Positions 46,854 to 58,241 of a DNA stretch of 64,000 nucleotides are shown piece by piece. The notes under the pieces were generated by a model. It made no database searches and was not told the origin of the DNA. It saw only the letters and a program-made list of their open reading frames with translations. The position numbers were made by a program, and so were the translations under genes. The stretch comes from Hofstenia miamia (lineage: Eukaryota > Xenacoelomorpha > Acoela > Hofsteniidae). How positions within the stretch are numbered: the first letter of the stretch is position 1; every line of letters starts with the position of its first letter. Location of the stretch: contig CABFPE010000098.1 in NCBI GenBank assembly GCA_900660155.1, positions 970,125-1,034,124 on the forward strand, read 5' to 3'.

Positions 46854-49800
46854 TCTGAACGATTCAAGGGTCTCTGTGCCAGATCACGAAAGTGCACTTA
46901 AGTTAGGTGTAGGGGTTTTCTCTTGATTAGCTGACTAGCATTTCCAAATACATGTATTAGATAATTAACCTTCCTCAAATGGTTGGATAACCAAACCTTA
47001 GGGAATATATTTATACAGTTTTAGATCTAAACTAGGTGACCTATAATCGACCGATAATGACCTTATCGATATGAGTTATCCAAATATATAAAAAATACCT
47101 TATCCAAATGAGTTATTGGTTTATCAAGTATTTCCTTTTCAATCATGTGTGTTTAATTTCTATTTTTCTTTAACTAACAATTGACTGAGAGGAATTATTT
47201 TGTTTAATTTCTTATTTTTAACTAACAAAGCAATTTTATAGACATTGTTTTCACTATGTAAAATATTACTTTGTATTTTTCTTGAAATTCTATCTTTTAA
47301 ATATCATGTGCCTGTATTTTGCATGTGAATAACACATTATTTACAAACATTTATACTTTACAAATAGCAAACACATCTCGTGGCTTACAAATTTAATGAT
47401 TGGAGATGATATCTATCAATGGAAAAATCATCACCAACTATGAATAATGAATGTGTCAACATATTCATTCATTAAAGTTACAAAAGCATCAAACGCATGT
47501 AATGTAAACAGCCACCCAAAAGTTATAATCCAAATAAAGTGAAGAACATGCAAAGTCAACAAAACAGTGAAAGTGGAAAACCAAATAAATGTATACAGCC
47601 ATGTAAAGTCATAAACCAAATAAAGTAAAAAAACGTGAAAAGTAGAGAACAGATGTAACAGTCTACAAACATGTACAACCCAAAAAATCACATGCAAAGC
47701 CAACAAAAAATGTAACTGTCAGCAAATGTGTACATCCCATAAAACCAAAAAAGACATGCAAAGAAAAGATCATTGTGTAAAACTAATGTAATAATAGTGT
47801 ATTAATGAAAGCAGCATGTATATGTATAAATCCTACTAGCAACATCACATGTATAATTTTTCAGAAAACAAAATTGTCTTTATTATGTAAGTCTATATTT
47901 CATACATCTGTAATGTTTAAATATGAGGAATATTTTTTCTGTTTTGTGAAAAAGGAATTAAACATATGGAATTTTTACAATGGAAAACAAACTCTAGTCA
48001 TTTGCATGTAGTGAATAGAATTCTGAAAAATCCAATTAAATTACACTGATTGTATAGATATTTTAATCATTAGGCATGTGTGTGTGTGGAATTTTTTGCA
48101 ATGAAATAACAACATATTTGAAAAATGAAGTCTTTTGCATGCAATGTAATGATTCCCCATTTAAATTACAATGAATGTATAGTTATGCTGGTCACTAGAA
48201 ACATAATGGTTTTTTTTAAATTAAATTGCAATGTATTTGAAATGAAGTCTTTTGCATGTAATGTAATGATTCCAAAAAATGAATTAAACATTGTACATAG
48301 AAGTGGTTGAACAATTGAAACACATGCAAAAATTTTTACAAAGAAATTAGTCAACAATGTGTTATTACAAAATGCAGTGTAAAACCAATTAGTAAGCTAA
48401 TTAGTAACTAAACTAAAATAATGTGTGATATAGCAAGGTATATTAACAAACATGTAATGAAATTAGTCACTATAGCAGACATGTGTTTATGAATAATTGT
48501 AAACTAAATTGACCCCATCATGTAAATAACAAGTATATGAATCATTGTAAAAAATTGATGCCATAAATGTCATAGCAGACATGTGATTATGAATCATTGA
48601 AAAATCGATCCTTATAAATATCACAGAATTTAAAAATGAGTCAGTAATTACATCACTGCTAGATGGCGTTGCAAACCCCTCATTTATATTTGTGAGTCAG
48701 TCAAATGTCATAGGTGTTATGAGAACTTCAGGGTGTCCCATTGGAACAAATTCTGTCTTTCCTTCACTACTCTTATGCAAATAATGTATTTCATTGGAAT
48801 AAATATCAAATTAATAAGTCAAGCACACTCATCAAAAATACATATACTTTTAATAGAGTAGAAATATACACTAAATTTTGTGGACAAGTCTCTCCGCAGT
48901 TATCACAGTCCAGTAGGTTTTGACCTGTAATTTTAATTGCTTTTCACATTTACTCTATTCATGTCTTTATTTTAACATATCAGTTTCTTAAATTGCTTAA
49001 CATGCATTGCAAACTATTACAATATTTCTATGCATAATTTTTCTTTTTTAATGAGTTTCAGTTGATTAATGTTTTAGTTGGTTTCATTTATATAATAAAT
49101 TTAAAGTATCATTATGAAAAAGCACAAGTACATAGTTATTTTTCTAGCCATATGTGTCATACTTTAAACTGTCGCATGCATTTAAATGTATTCAAAGCAC
49201 AAAATCTTTGCAACTTCACTTGGACAAAATTCCCAATATTTGAAAATTAGAAACATTCAAACATTTTCTTCTTTCGAAGTTTACCTTTTCAGGTGTAAAT
49301 TCTATAATTAAATTTTCTTTGATAAATGCATCTTCTGTTGAAAGCATAATAACTCAATTTTTAACAAAAGCATTGTTGCAATATTGTAACCCAATGTAAC
49401 AATATTTTTTCTCTACCCTTAAATTGTTATTGAATATTCTTCTTAACTAGGCAAACTATAAATTTCTTTATATATTATTGTGTGGTAAAATTGCTGACCT
49501 TTCTTGGAAATTTTCTATGATCAAAAATTGCTATCTAGAAATGCTACTGGATTTTCACTGAGATTTTTAAAGATCACATTGTGATAGATTAAATTGCCAT
49601 TTCCATCAGATGTTGAATCAATGCTTGAATTCAGTCAATTAATGTTATTGATAGATGGGTACTGCACAGTCAATATATTGCACAATTTGCACGTTCATTG
49701 AAAAATTGATTCAACACTGATGTAAACAAATTTAATCTGATAGTGATTTGCTATTAATATGACTTCACACACTATAATATTTCAAATCAGTTTTGCCAAT

Positions 49801-50400
49801 TAGAACACAGAGGGTATGAAATGCAAATGCTTTATGTTAGTGTGATTCACAAACCCTGTAAAGCAACTACTAAAACTGCTTGGAGCTAGAACTTAATATT
49901 TTATTACATGCAATTCACTTGGATGGCCACAGTAAGTGTAGCCTAGTGAAAGCAATTTAGGTGTAAATTCGGCCTGTAAAGAAATGCACTTGGGTTTAAT
50001 GACACAAGCCATCTTTGAATTAAGTAGAAATATGTTCTGTGCTGTGGGGAAGTTTTCTAACTGCAATAGGAGTCCATCAATAGGCAACCGCTCCTCTCAG
50101 TATTACCAATTATTATTGCATCTCAACTGCTGATGCCCGCTTGAATACTACCAAAAATTAGAGTTTATCACAGGACTCAAATAAATTGGTAGATTTTGTT
50201 TGCTTAGATCATTCTAAGCTTCTGATTCTGTTAATCATTGTACAACAAAAAATTATCCAATATGGGATTTTATTACAATGGTAAAAAATGTTGGCATTAA
50301 AGCTTAGAACCAATCATGCTTCTTAACCAATCATGCTTCTCTCTGAGACAGTAGGGTTTACCGAGCATGCTCTACTTGATACAATTAACAGTTCTCAGTT
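46854..50400. other. No gene seen; degenerate repeat arrays
   Basis: AT-rich. 47,490-47,770 is a degenerate array of ACATGTAAAGTCAACAAA-like phrases. 48,117-48,155 and 48,235-48,272 are near-identical (GAAGTCTTTTGCATGCAATG). 48,430-48,600 repeats AGCAGACATGTG-TTATGAAT. A 64-codon minus-strand frame at 49,893-50,087 is unassigned. A 17-bp direct repeat AACCAATCATGCTTCT lies near 50,310-50,342. Confidence 0.5.
47490..48600. repeat. Degenerate direct-repeat zone
   Basis: Short phrases recur at irregular 60-120 bp spacing, the clearest being a 38-bp pair about 117 bp apart (48,117 and 48,235) with two to three differences. Looks like an old, decayed tandem array. Confidence 0.5.
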
Positions 50401-51110
50401 TACTTGAGATTTCGATTCGCAAAAACGCATCAATGCCGCAAAGTTAGCTGCACCTTTTGAAAAATTATCAAGGGATGAACTACTCAAACTTCACTCTACT
50501 TTCTTTGGAAAATCTCAAATATTGAAGAATCGCCATCCCACTCAGAAGAAACACGCTCACCACTAGAAACATCAAATACTAAATGCATGAACAGCGACAA
50601 TGTTTCTGAAACAAATGTTCCAGAAATAAGTGAAACAAACCAATGAAAAGTCAAAGATATCAAAGAAAGAATAGATTGTTATAGGAACATCAATGTATCG
50701 CAATTTTTGGGCAAGTAAACTTGTGAAGGATCATGACGTCACTATTCATTCGTATCCCTGAGCTACAATCGAGGGAGAACTTCAAACATAATTTATCAAA
50801 ACCAACAAAAGAACAATATAAAGAAGGTGATGATCAAACAAGAATTTTACACCTCTTTTCAAAAAATCGATTACTGCCATACACCATTCTTTTCGAAACG
50901 CAGAAATTACATTGGACGAGCTTGCACCATTCCCATATATTAAAACGTTAAATAAAATGACATCGGAAGTCAATGTATTATCACATCAAAATGCAAAACG
51001 ATTGCAGTACAAGATCTTTGAAAATAACCGCTATTTTTACAAGGGTGCAGAGGTTGATGCAGATCTATTTACACGAGGAGGAATTCATTTCTCTTAATCT
51101 GGAAATTCTA
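50400..51110 (+). pseudogene. Unidentified plus-strand coding relic
   Basis: Protein-like text appears in shifting plus-strand frames: AAPFEKLSRDELLKLHSTFF early, a Ser/Thr/Glu/Asn linker, then LDELAPFPYIKTLNKM, NAKRLQYKIFENNRYFYKG and ADLFTRGGIHFS. The composition is unlike chance AT-rich DNA. Several breaks show it is decayed. Origin (host gene or mobile element) unknown. It ends about 370 bp before the palindrome begins. Confidence 0.35.
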
Positions 51111-52070
51111 TATTAGCACAATGCATTAAAAGCTATTTTGCAAATGCAAAGCATTCTTTCATCTACAGCTGCTCAATTTTGCTGCCAAAGCCACATAATG
51201 CTTATCAATCATATTGACTAGCAAATACACCTATGCCACCGCAACATCACGGGCAATCACGTACCTTGTACTCACCAGCAATGATGAATCAAGGACGCTG
51301 CGCGCTCACCCGCAAACGCACGCCGAAGTCCTTTCAACTAAACTGCCTAATCAATTCTAACCCTTAAAAGTACTAAAGCTCCGCCGCTTATTAACTTTTT
51401 ACTAAATGGTATGGATTTATTTATCTTTGCAATGCTAGGACTATGGGTACTTTACTGACACAAATTTTCCTTAAAATCTAAGTTTACACCATTTCTATCA
51501 ATCCTCTGCAGGGTTATTTTCGGTTTTAGCAAAAATATCAAATTTTGAATTATGGTTGTAGATATTCACATTTGTTCCATCAGTGAGCCAGATTCTGTGA
51601 TTGCAAATTTGCAGATTTCTACAAGAGCTTTAGTAAATTTTGAAATTCAGTTTTGTTTGAATTGATATTTCTAGTATTATTCGGAATAGAACTTTACAAA
51701 CCAAGGAAAAGTTTCTCATTTTTGTTTTAATAAAAAATACAGAACCTGAGTTTATGTCGATGACGCCTGATTAAATAAGGATTTTTGGAATTGATTGTTT
51801 ATTTTCAGATACCATTACTAAACCAATAACTATAGATTTTGTAGATAAACTTACTAAATTTAAAAGTCGTTATTTGGCAGTGCTTAGGAGAGCTGTCTTA
51901 TATGTGGAGCGAAGGCACAGTTATATGTATGTATATATTAAGGAAGTATGTGTATGTATCATCCTTGTCTATGGAACATCATTTGTGTATATCTAAAATA
52001 TTTGAAGACAAAATCTTATTTGTTGGAATAATGAGTTTTCAAAAATTAATTCTAAAATACTTTACATATA

Positions 52071-53030
52071 CAGCATTATAATTTTGTAATATTTAATTTT
52101 CTACAGACAATACACCAGTTGTGTTGTTTTAGTTATAATAATGCTTTGATGTACATATTTGTAAGCCAGCCAGCTTTCCAGCCAATAGAATTCCTCTAGA
52201 AATTCTTCTAAATCCTTCTACATGGCACTTTATAAGAGCGTTGTGCATGCATATTAAGTTTCATTTTGCCATAAATACAAGCCGATTGGGAAAAAGTAAT
52301 CTTTAGCGATGGGACAACTGTGCGCCAGTTCAGTAATATTGAAGCTACAACTGTCAGACGCCCAGTAGGCCAACGATTCAATCCTCGATTTTGCCTTCCT
52401 TGTGTCAAGCATTCCTCTAGCACAGTGATTTGGGGTTCAATGTCAGCATCTGGCCGTGATAACCTGTGGTTCTTGCCGCAAGGTGCTACCATGAGAGCTG
52501 CAAATTATCTAGGCTACTCCAGGACAGGTTACAAACCATGATGGGCGTGAAACGAACAACAGTGTTCATGCACGATGGTGCACTTTGCCATCAAGCGAGC
52601 TCCGTGACCACTTGGCTCAACTCACAAAGGATAGGGATCTTGGGTCCATGGCCGGGTAACAGCCCAGATCTCAACCCGATTGAGAATCTATGGAGCATTC
52701 TAAAAGAAAAAGTGAGCAGGCACAATCCTACTGGTCTTGATGACCTGAAACGCATCGTCTGTGAAGTCTGGTGCACAGAGATGGACAATAATGTGTGCGA
52801 AAAATTGGTCCATAGTATGCCCCATAGGCTGCAAAAAGTGATAGGAAACAAAGGGCAGCACACTAAATATTGACTGTTAGTCATTCTGACATGGTTTTAT
52901 ACTGTTACATTTAGCATGGCTACATAAATATACAATAGTTTTCCATATTGTTCTTTAATTTTGTTTAAAATATGTAGAAATCTTTAATATATGGATGTGT
53001 CACCAGACTTTTGGCCTTAGCTGTACACTG
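52071..53030 (+). mobile_element. Tc1/mariner element inserted in the left arm (960 bp)
   Basis: Flanked by TA (52,069-52,070 and 53,031-53,032). The opposite arm keeps the uninterrupted site near 60,164, so the borders are set by comparison. The right terminus, reverse-complemented, reads CAGTGTACAGCTAAGGCC then AAAAGTCTGGTGACAC, a typical Tc1-like end. The left terminus has only CAG in common, so that end and the N-terminal half of the gene are deleted or diverged. Confidence 0.9.
52284..52873 (+). pseudogene. Tc1-like transposase, C-terminal catalytic half, frameshifted
   Basis: Reads DWEKVIFSDGTTVRQF, then WGSMSASGRDNLWFLP, FMHDGALCHQASSV, GPWPGNSPDLNPIENLW and a normal end at QHTKY. Catalytic residues are Asp (52,308-52,310, in SDG), Asp (52,574-52,576, in HDG) and Glu (52,682-52,684, in PIEN). 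Thirty-five residues separate the last two, so the spacing is DD35E rather than DD34E. The DNA-binding helix-turn-helix half is missing and one frameshift lies near 52,500. Not functional. Confidence 0.92.
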
Positions 53031-54227
53031 TAAATACGTTAATGGATAATATTATTGAAAAAGTTGTCCCATAAAAGAATTGTTTTTATCAATTTCCGCT
53101 AGTTTATCGCTGCAAATAATCAGGTAAATATATGTTTGAATAAACTTAAACAAAGGCCTCAGTTACACTTGGCATCTATTCGGATGGGTGTTACTAACCC
53201 ACCAAATGTAACTAAGCCAGCGGAGATTCGGCGGGTTTGTGGTAGTTTGAGTGGCATTAATTTATGAGCTGGTAGCTGGTTGTATTTAATTAAATAATTA
53301 ACATGAAAATAACATTGTGGCCAGATTCTTGATAAATCCATAAGTACATGACATAACAAATTATATACCTGATAAATACTTGACAAATTCTTTGGAAAAT
53401 TTTAGGAATTTATGTACATGTAAGTTATTTAATATCTTATCAATGCTTGGAAGAATTTTCGAAGTGATTGCCAATTATTTTAGTTTTCATTTACTAGGGT
53501 AATTTCAGCAATGGAAATTGGCCTTTATTTGGGAACATTGGAACTCCGCACATCGTTGTATATCAAATACTGGGGTCAGGCTCGGCTCGTCTCGTTAGAA
53601 GCTCGGCTCGTTGACAAGTCTGTTTACTAGGGTAGCTTCAGTAATCGAAATTGGTCTTTGTTTGGAAACATTGGAACTCCTCACATCATGGCAGCGACAT
53701 CATGGCAGCGAACAGCATTTATAAAAATTAATCAAAATGTTGAAATTCATCTTGATGATATTTTAGTTACAATACATTATTTATTCTGTTTTGAATTTCT
53801 CGACCAACGCTAGTCAAGGATATTTATAAACGAAATTTCAATATTCTATATTTCAAAAAATACAATCTTCAGATAACCTGATTAAAACTAGAAAAACTAA
53901 ATTTTTCAATATATATATAGGATTTAGTTACGCAACATTTATTACTTAATTTTCAAAACACAATGAATATCATTACAATCGAAGAAAGGGTCTGCCAACC
54001 ACGCAAATAAAAGTATCCTAAACATTATTATTATTTATTATACTATTAGAAACATTTCTAAGAGATGATTTTAGAATTTAGGAAATTTGCCGGAATCAGA
54101 AGGTCTTGATTAAAGCTGCATTTCATTGGCGCATTACGCATGTCAATCATTAAAAAACCACGCGTCAATCAATCCCGTTTGCAGGTGTTGACATACGTGG
54201 TACGTTGCTGATAGGCGCGGCTGCCTT

Positions 54228-54316
54228 TGACGTCTCTTTAGATAATGTCAATCTGTGAGAAGACCAAAGAGCACTAGTATATAAGAAGTCTAATTCTGCA
54301 TCAAATCATTTTAACC
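54228..54316 (+). promoter_or_regulatory. Core promoter of left leucine-zipper gene
   Basis: TATATAAG at 54,278-54,285. Exactly 30 bases downstream of its first T is the A of TCATTT (54,306-54,311), which fits the arthropod-type initiator TCAKTY. Start there would give a 9-base leader before the ATG at 54,317 (context AACCATG). A CRE-like TGACGTC lies at 54,228-54,234. The region matches the right copy at about 95%. Confidence 0.65.
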
Positions 54317-54706
54317 ATGCGTTTGATAAAGACTCTAAAGAAGCATTTATGGGTCCGTCGCTCTCGTTCATCTTCGCGGAACTCCAATGCAAAAGCGCAG
54401 GAGCTCGAAAGACAAGTGGACTTTCTAGAAAATCAAGTAGATCACTTGCTTGAGTGCAATCAACGCCTGAGGGAGAAAATTCCAAAAATGCAGAAACAGA
54501 CGCAAATGTCCAGACGAATGTCACATTGGAATTCTCTTTATCTTGAGGAAATAGAAGAGTTGTTGGGGCAACAACAGCAATTACAGAACGATTTAGATGA
54601 AAAAGAGAATTTTATCAATCAGCTCCAGGTTCAAATTCTCCACAAGACACAAGAGAGACGAACATCAATTGAACTCATAAAATTTGTAAATATTTTGATA
54701 TCTTGA
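54317..54706 (+). CDS. Small leucine-zipper (bZIP-like) protein, left copy
   Basis: Intronless, 129 codons from the first ATG after a TATA box. Residues 7-30 are basic and Ser-rich (KKHLWVRRSRSSSRN). Residues 31-58 form a leucine zipper with Leu at four successive heptad positions (QELERQVDFLENQVDHLLE, then NQRLREKI). A second coiled coil follows (EEIEELLGQQQQLQNDLDEK, INQLQVQI). The basic stretch lacks the full N-x7-R bZIP signature, so DNA binding is plausible but unproven. The inverted copy at 56,605 has the same first ~110 residues with a handful of changes; the C-terminus differs through a one-base indel. Family unknown; a host or mobile-element gene are both possible. Confidence 0.65.
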   Translation: MRLIKTLKKHLWVRRSRSSSRNSNAKAQELERQVDFLENQVDHLLECNQRLREKIPKMQKQTQMSRRMSHWNSLYLEEIEELLGQQQQLQNDLDEKENFINQLQVQILHKTQERRTSIELIKFVNILIS

Positions 54707-54710
54707 CATT

Positions 54711-54716
54711 AATAAA
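54711..54716 (+). terminator. Poly(A) signal of left leucine-zipper gene
   Basis: AATAAA five bases after the stop codon, conserved in the mirrored gene. Confidence 0.55.
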
Positions 54717-54810
54717 ATTTACTGATTCATTAGTTTAATTTTTATGCTTATTCATGTATTTTATACACAACTTTTACTAGGAAATATATTAAATTACTAA
54801 ATAAATAGTG

Positions 54811-56469
54811 ATACTGCAAGTATTTGAATAACATGAAAATATGAAAAATTGCACAAAATCAATTCGTTAAATTCTCTAAAGTTATGAATTCTAAAAATGT
54901 AATATACTTTTGCTGTACTGGCAGCCTAATTTCACTAATAAAATAAATTAATCAAATGTAAAAATTCACTTAATTCATTTACATAGTTCAATGTTCATTG
55001 ATTGAAAATGGGCATAACATAGGCACAATTTAAAATAATTATTCAATTGTGACATATTAACATAATTATAAATACTTTATGTTAGTCCATCACGGTGGAA
55101 AAGACCTACCAAAAACACTTTGTCTGTGTGAAAATCGATATTTTAATTTAATAGAATTTGTTGTTTAAGAATAGTTTTATTCGATTCTAACATTTATTTA
55201 GATTATTTGATATTTTTCAGACTGCCACTGTACTGAACTATAATTCGAATTAGATTCGAACTTACATTTATATTCGGATTTCATTTAAAATAATCCAGAG
55301 TCCTATTAAATTCGTTTCACCACTATCTTCATATAATGAATGCTCATGTACATATACATGTATATTTACTTATATATATATTTTTTTTTTTGTAATATAG
55401 ATAAATATATAATACATATGTACATTATCCTTATATTTTGAAAAGGTATGAAAGCAATTTTTTTACTTTAAAGGGATAAAAATATTTTATAAATATACAA
55501 AATGCATTTTTATGTGTCCGTCGCTGTCGATTTTGTTAACTGCACTGCAATGCAAAAGCAGATGGAATCGCATTAGTGGAGTTTTCTCTAGAATCTAGAA
55601 GTGATCTGTAGTGTCGGTTCAAGGAAAGACTGAGGGAGATGATGAAAAAGATGCAGATGTAGAGACGAATGTCATCAATGAATTTTTTTATGAATAAAAT
55701 CTGTTGTATAAAATACATAAATAAGCATAAAAATTGAACTAATGATCAGTAAATTTTATTATTATTCAAATGAAGACTACACGGGAAAAAGGACATATGC
55801 CACACCGGACTTATGCCCTTTTCCCTCTTTTCAAAGTGGGCATATGAATTTCGTAACAAATACAGGCTTTCTTCTCCTTGCAATAAATGAGACACATGTC
55901 CTTTTTGACAAAACAGTGATATTCGGAAGACACTTTGGATCATGGTCTACATAATGACCGCCATAACTGAAAGTATCCCAAATTGTGACATATGCTCTTT
56001 TTCCCCTGTGGTTTTCCAATACTTGCATTGTCACTACATACTTTTTCTTCTTAGTTATTTATTGACTCCAGTAAGCTCTGCTAACGAAAATTCTTGGTGT
56101 TGATTTTATTTATAAATGATTTCCGTAACTTACACAAAAATTTTTAAAAAGTTTATTTTGATAGGCAATTAATTTTGAGCATTCTATACAATTTGTGAAG
56201 AGAATTATATTTCGATAATTATTTCTTATGGATTTCACAGAAATCCAACAATTAAGGAACATCTGAAACATAAATTGCAAAATTGTATGATTGATTATTG
56301 ATCAAATTAATTGCAAACCTACGCAAAATTGAAATATGATCAAGTTTTGAGCTTACGTTTGATCTGAACCGATATTAAAATTTTGCCAAAGGCTGACCAA
56401 TAACAGATCTCACATATTTTATATTACGTATTCGCAACGGAACGAATTGATGCGTTCGTACCACCACAT
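54811..56469. other. Palindrome spacer with a third, decayed gene copy
   Basis: Separates the two arms. AT-rich apart from the decayed copy at 55,510-55,755. A 70-codon frame at 55,742-55,954 overlaps an antisense 65-codon frame; neither is recognised. Confidence 0.6.
55510..55755 (+). pseudogene. Third, decayed copy of the leucine-zipper gene
   Basis: 55,510-55,680 aligns in plus orientation with the gene body (TCCGTCGCTGTCG, CAATGCAAAAGCAGATGG, CTGAGGGAGA, AGACGAATGTCA) at roughly 70-75%, with no open frame. 55,685-55,755 then matches the gene's 3' flank in the opposite orientation, so this fragment is itself folded back. It shows repeated local duplication and inversion. Confidence 0.65.
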
Positions 56470-56568
56470 GTATTTAGTAATTGAATAAATAAATAACATA
56501 TTTCCTAGTAAATTTTTTGTATAAAATACATGAATAACAATAAAAATTGAACTAATGAATCAGTAAAT

Positions 56569-56574
56569 TTTATT
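56569..56574 (-). terminator. Poly(A) signal of right leucine-zipper gene
   Basis: TTTATT on the plus strand, AATAAA on the coding strand, at the position mirrored from the left copy. Confidence 0.55.
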
Positions 56575-56604
56575 AATGTCAAGAAATCCAAATATTTACA
56601 AATT

Positions 56605-56967
56605 TTATGAGTTCAATTGATGTTCGTCTCTCTTTGTCTTGTGGAGAATTTGAACCTGGAGCTGATTGATAAAATTGTCTTTTTCATCTAAATCGTTCTG
56701 TAATTGCTGTTGATGCCGCAACAACTCTGCTATTTCCTCAAGATAAAGAGAATTCCAATGCGACACTCGTCTTGACATTTGCGTCTGCTTCTGCATTTTT
56801 GGAATTTTCTCCCTCAAGCGTTGATTGCACTCAAGTAAGTGATCTACTTGATTTTCTAGGAAGTCAACTTGTCTTTCGAGCTCCTGCGCTTTTGCATTGG
56901 AGTTCCGCGAAGATGAACGAGAGCGACGGACCCATAAATGCTTCTTTAGAGTCTTTATCAAACGCAT
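56605..56967 (-). CDS. Small leucine-zipper (bZIP-like) protein, right copy
   Basis: 120 codons, inverted twin of the gene at 54,317. Same basic Ser-rich start and four-heptad leucine zipper; changes from the left copy include Met to Val and Glu to Ala in the middle, GQ to RH, and Glu to Asp. It ends HKTKRDEHQLNS, where a one-base difference from the left copy shifts the frame, so one of the two tails is derived. Open and with an intact promoter, so it may be expressed. Convergent orientation to the left copy across the spacer. Confidence 0.65.
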   Translation of the reverse strand: MRLIKTLKKHLWVRRSRSSSRNSNAKAQELERQVDFLENQVDHLLECNQRLREKIPKMQKQTQMSRRVSHWNSLYLEEIAELLRHQQQLQNDLDEKDNFINQLQVQILHKTKRDEHQLNS

Positions 56968-57060
56968 GGTTAAAATGATTTGATGCAGAATTAGACTTCT
57001 TATATACTAGTGCTCTTTGGTCTTGTCACAGTTTGACATTATCTAAATAGCCGTCAAAGG
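56968..57060 (-). promoter_or_regulatory. Core promoter of right leucine-zipper gene
   Basis: CTTATATA at 56,999-57,006 (TATATAAG on the coding strand), the same spacing to TCATTT and ATG as the left copy. The CRE-like site is changed to TGACGG (half-site kept). Confidence 0.6.
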
Positions 57061-57366
57061 CAGCCGCGCCTATCAGCAACGTACCACGTACGTCAACACC
57101 TGCAAACGGGATTGATTGACGCGTGGTTTTTTAATGATTGACATGCGTAATGCGCCAATGAAAGGCAGCTTTAATCAAGAGCTTCTGATTCCGGCAAATT
57201 TCCTAAATTCTAAAATCATCTCTTAGAAATGTTTCTCCTAGTATAATAAATAATAATAATGTTTAGGATACTTTTATTTGCGTGGCTGGAAGACCCTTTC
57301 TTTGATTGTAATGATATTCATTGTGTTTTGAAAATTAAGTAATAAATGTTGCGTAACTAAATCATA

Positions 57367-57382
57367 TATATATATATATATT
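57367..57382. repeat. (TA)n microsatellite
   Basis: Eight TA units in the right arm; the left arm has a shorter run at the mirrored place. Confidence 0.8.
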
Positions 57383-57519
57383 AAAAAATTTAGTTTTTCT
57401 AGTTTTAATCAGGTTATCTGAAGATTGTATTTTTTGAAATTTAGAATATTGAAATTTCGTTTATAATTATCCGTGATTAGCATTGGACTAGAAATTCAAA
57501 ACAGAATAAATAATGTATT

Positions 57520-57860
57520 GTAACTAAAATATCATCAAGATTAATTTCAAAATTTTGATTAATTTTTATATATGCTGTTCGCTGCCATGATGTGCGGAGT
57601 TCCAATGTTTCCAAACAAAGGCCAATTTCGATTACCANNNNNNNNNNNNNNNNNNNNNNNNNNNNNNNNNNNNNNNNNNNNNNNNNNNNNNNNNNNNNNN
57701 NNNNNNNNNNNNNNNNATAATGTATTGTAACTAAAATATCATCAAGATGAATTTCAACATTTTGATCAATTTTTATAATGTTCGAACAGCATATGATGTT
57801 CGCTGCCATTATGTGCGGAGTTCCAATGTTTCCAAACAAAGGCCAATTTCGATTATTGAA
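57520..57860. repeat. Tandem copies of an arm segment spanning an N gap
   Basis: The unit from GTATTGTAACTAAAATATCA to GCCAATTTCGATTA occurs twice, at about 57,514-57,637 and 57,721-57,857, with 79 Ns between. The repeat probably caused the gap. Confidence 0.75.
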
Positions 57861-57874
57861 GCTACCCTAGTAAA

Positions 57875-58241
57875 CAGACTTGTCAACGAGCCGAGCTTCT
57901 AACGAGCCGAGCCGAGCTTGAGCACAGTATTTGATATACATCGAGCCCAAAACGAAGCTATTTTAGGCAAAGCAAGTTTATATTTCTGCTTGTTAATTTG
58001 ATTATGGAGATTTTTCTTATTTTTTGCAGTATGCCTTTCCTATAATCTTATTTAAGAAATGTTTATTAAATAATAGGAAGAGCTATGTAAAAATTTCTTT
58101 GAGCACAATATTTTTTAAAAAAATGCCGAGCTAAAACGAGCCTCATTCAGTCATTCAGAGATTTTATGTGGCGAGCCGAGCCGAACCTACACAAAATTTA
58201 AACGAGCCGAGTTTGGAAATGTCGGCTCGTTGACAAGTCTG
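57875..58241. mobile_element. 367-bp non-autonomous hAT element with perfect target duplication
   Basis: Ends CAGACTTGTCAACGAGCC and GGCTCGTTGACAAGTCTG are perfect inverted repeats. CTAGTAAA is duplicated exactly on both sides (57,867-57,874 and 58,242-58,249), the 8-bp signature of hAT. CGAGCCGAGC subterminal repeats are present at both ends. The left arm holds a partial copy of the same insertion at about 53,575-53,625. Confidence 0.92.

Larger units (their letters stand above)
51475..54810 (+). repeat. Left arm of ~9-kb palindrome
   Basis: Matches the reverse complement of 56,470-60,575 in the same order over its whole length, from CACCATTTCTATCAATCCTC at the outer end to the 3' flank of the leucine-zipper gene at the inner end. 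Differences from the right arm: a Tc1-like insertion (52,071-53,030), about 165 extra bases near 51,690-51,855, and a partial local duplication near 53,505-53,640. Outer identity is roughly 80-85%; the inner 0.8 kb is about 95%. Confidence 0.85.
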
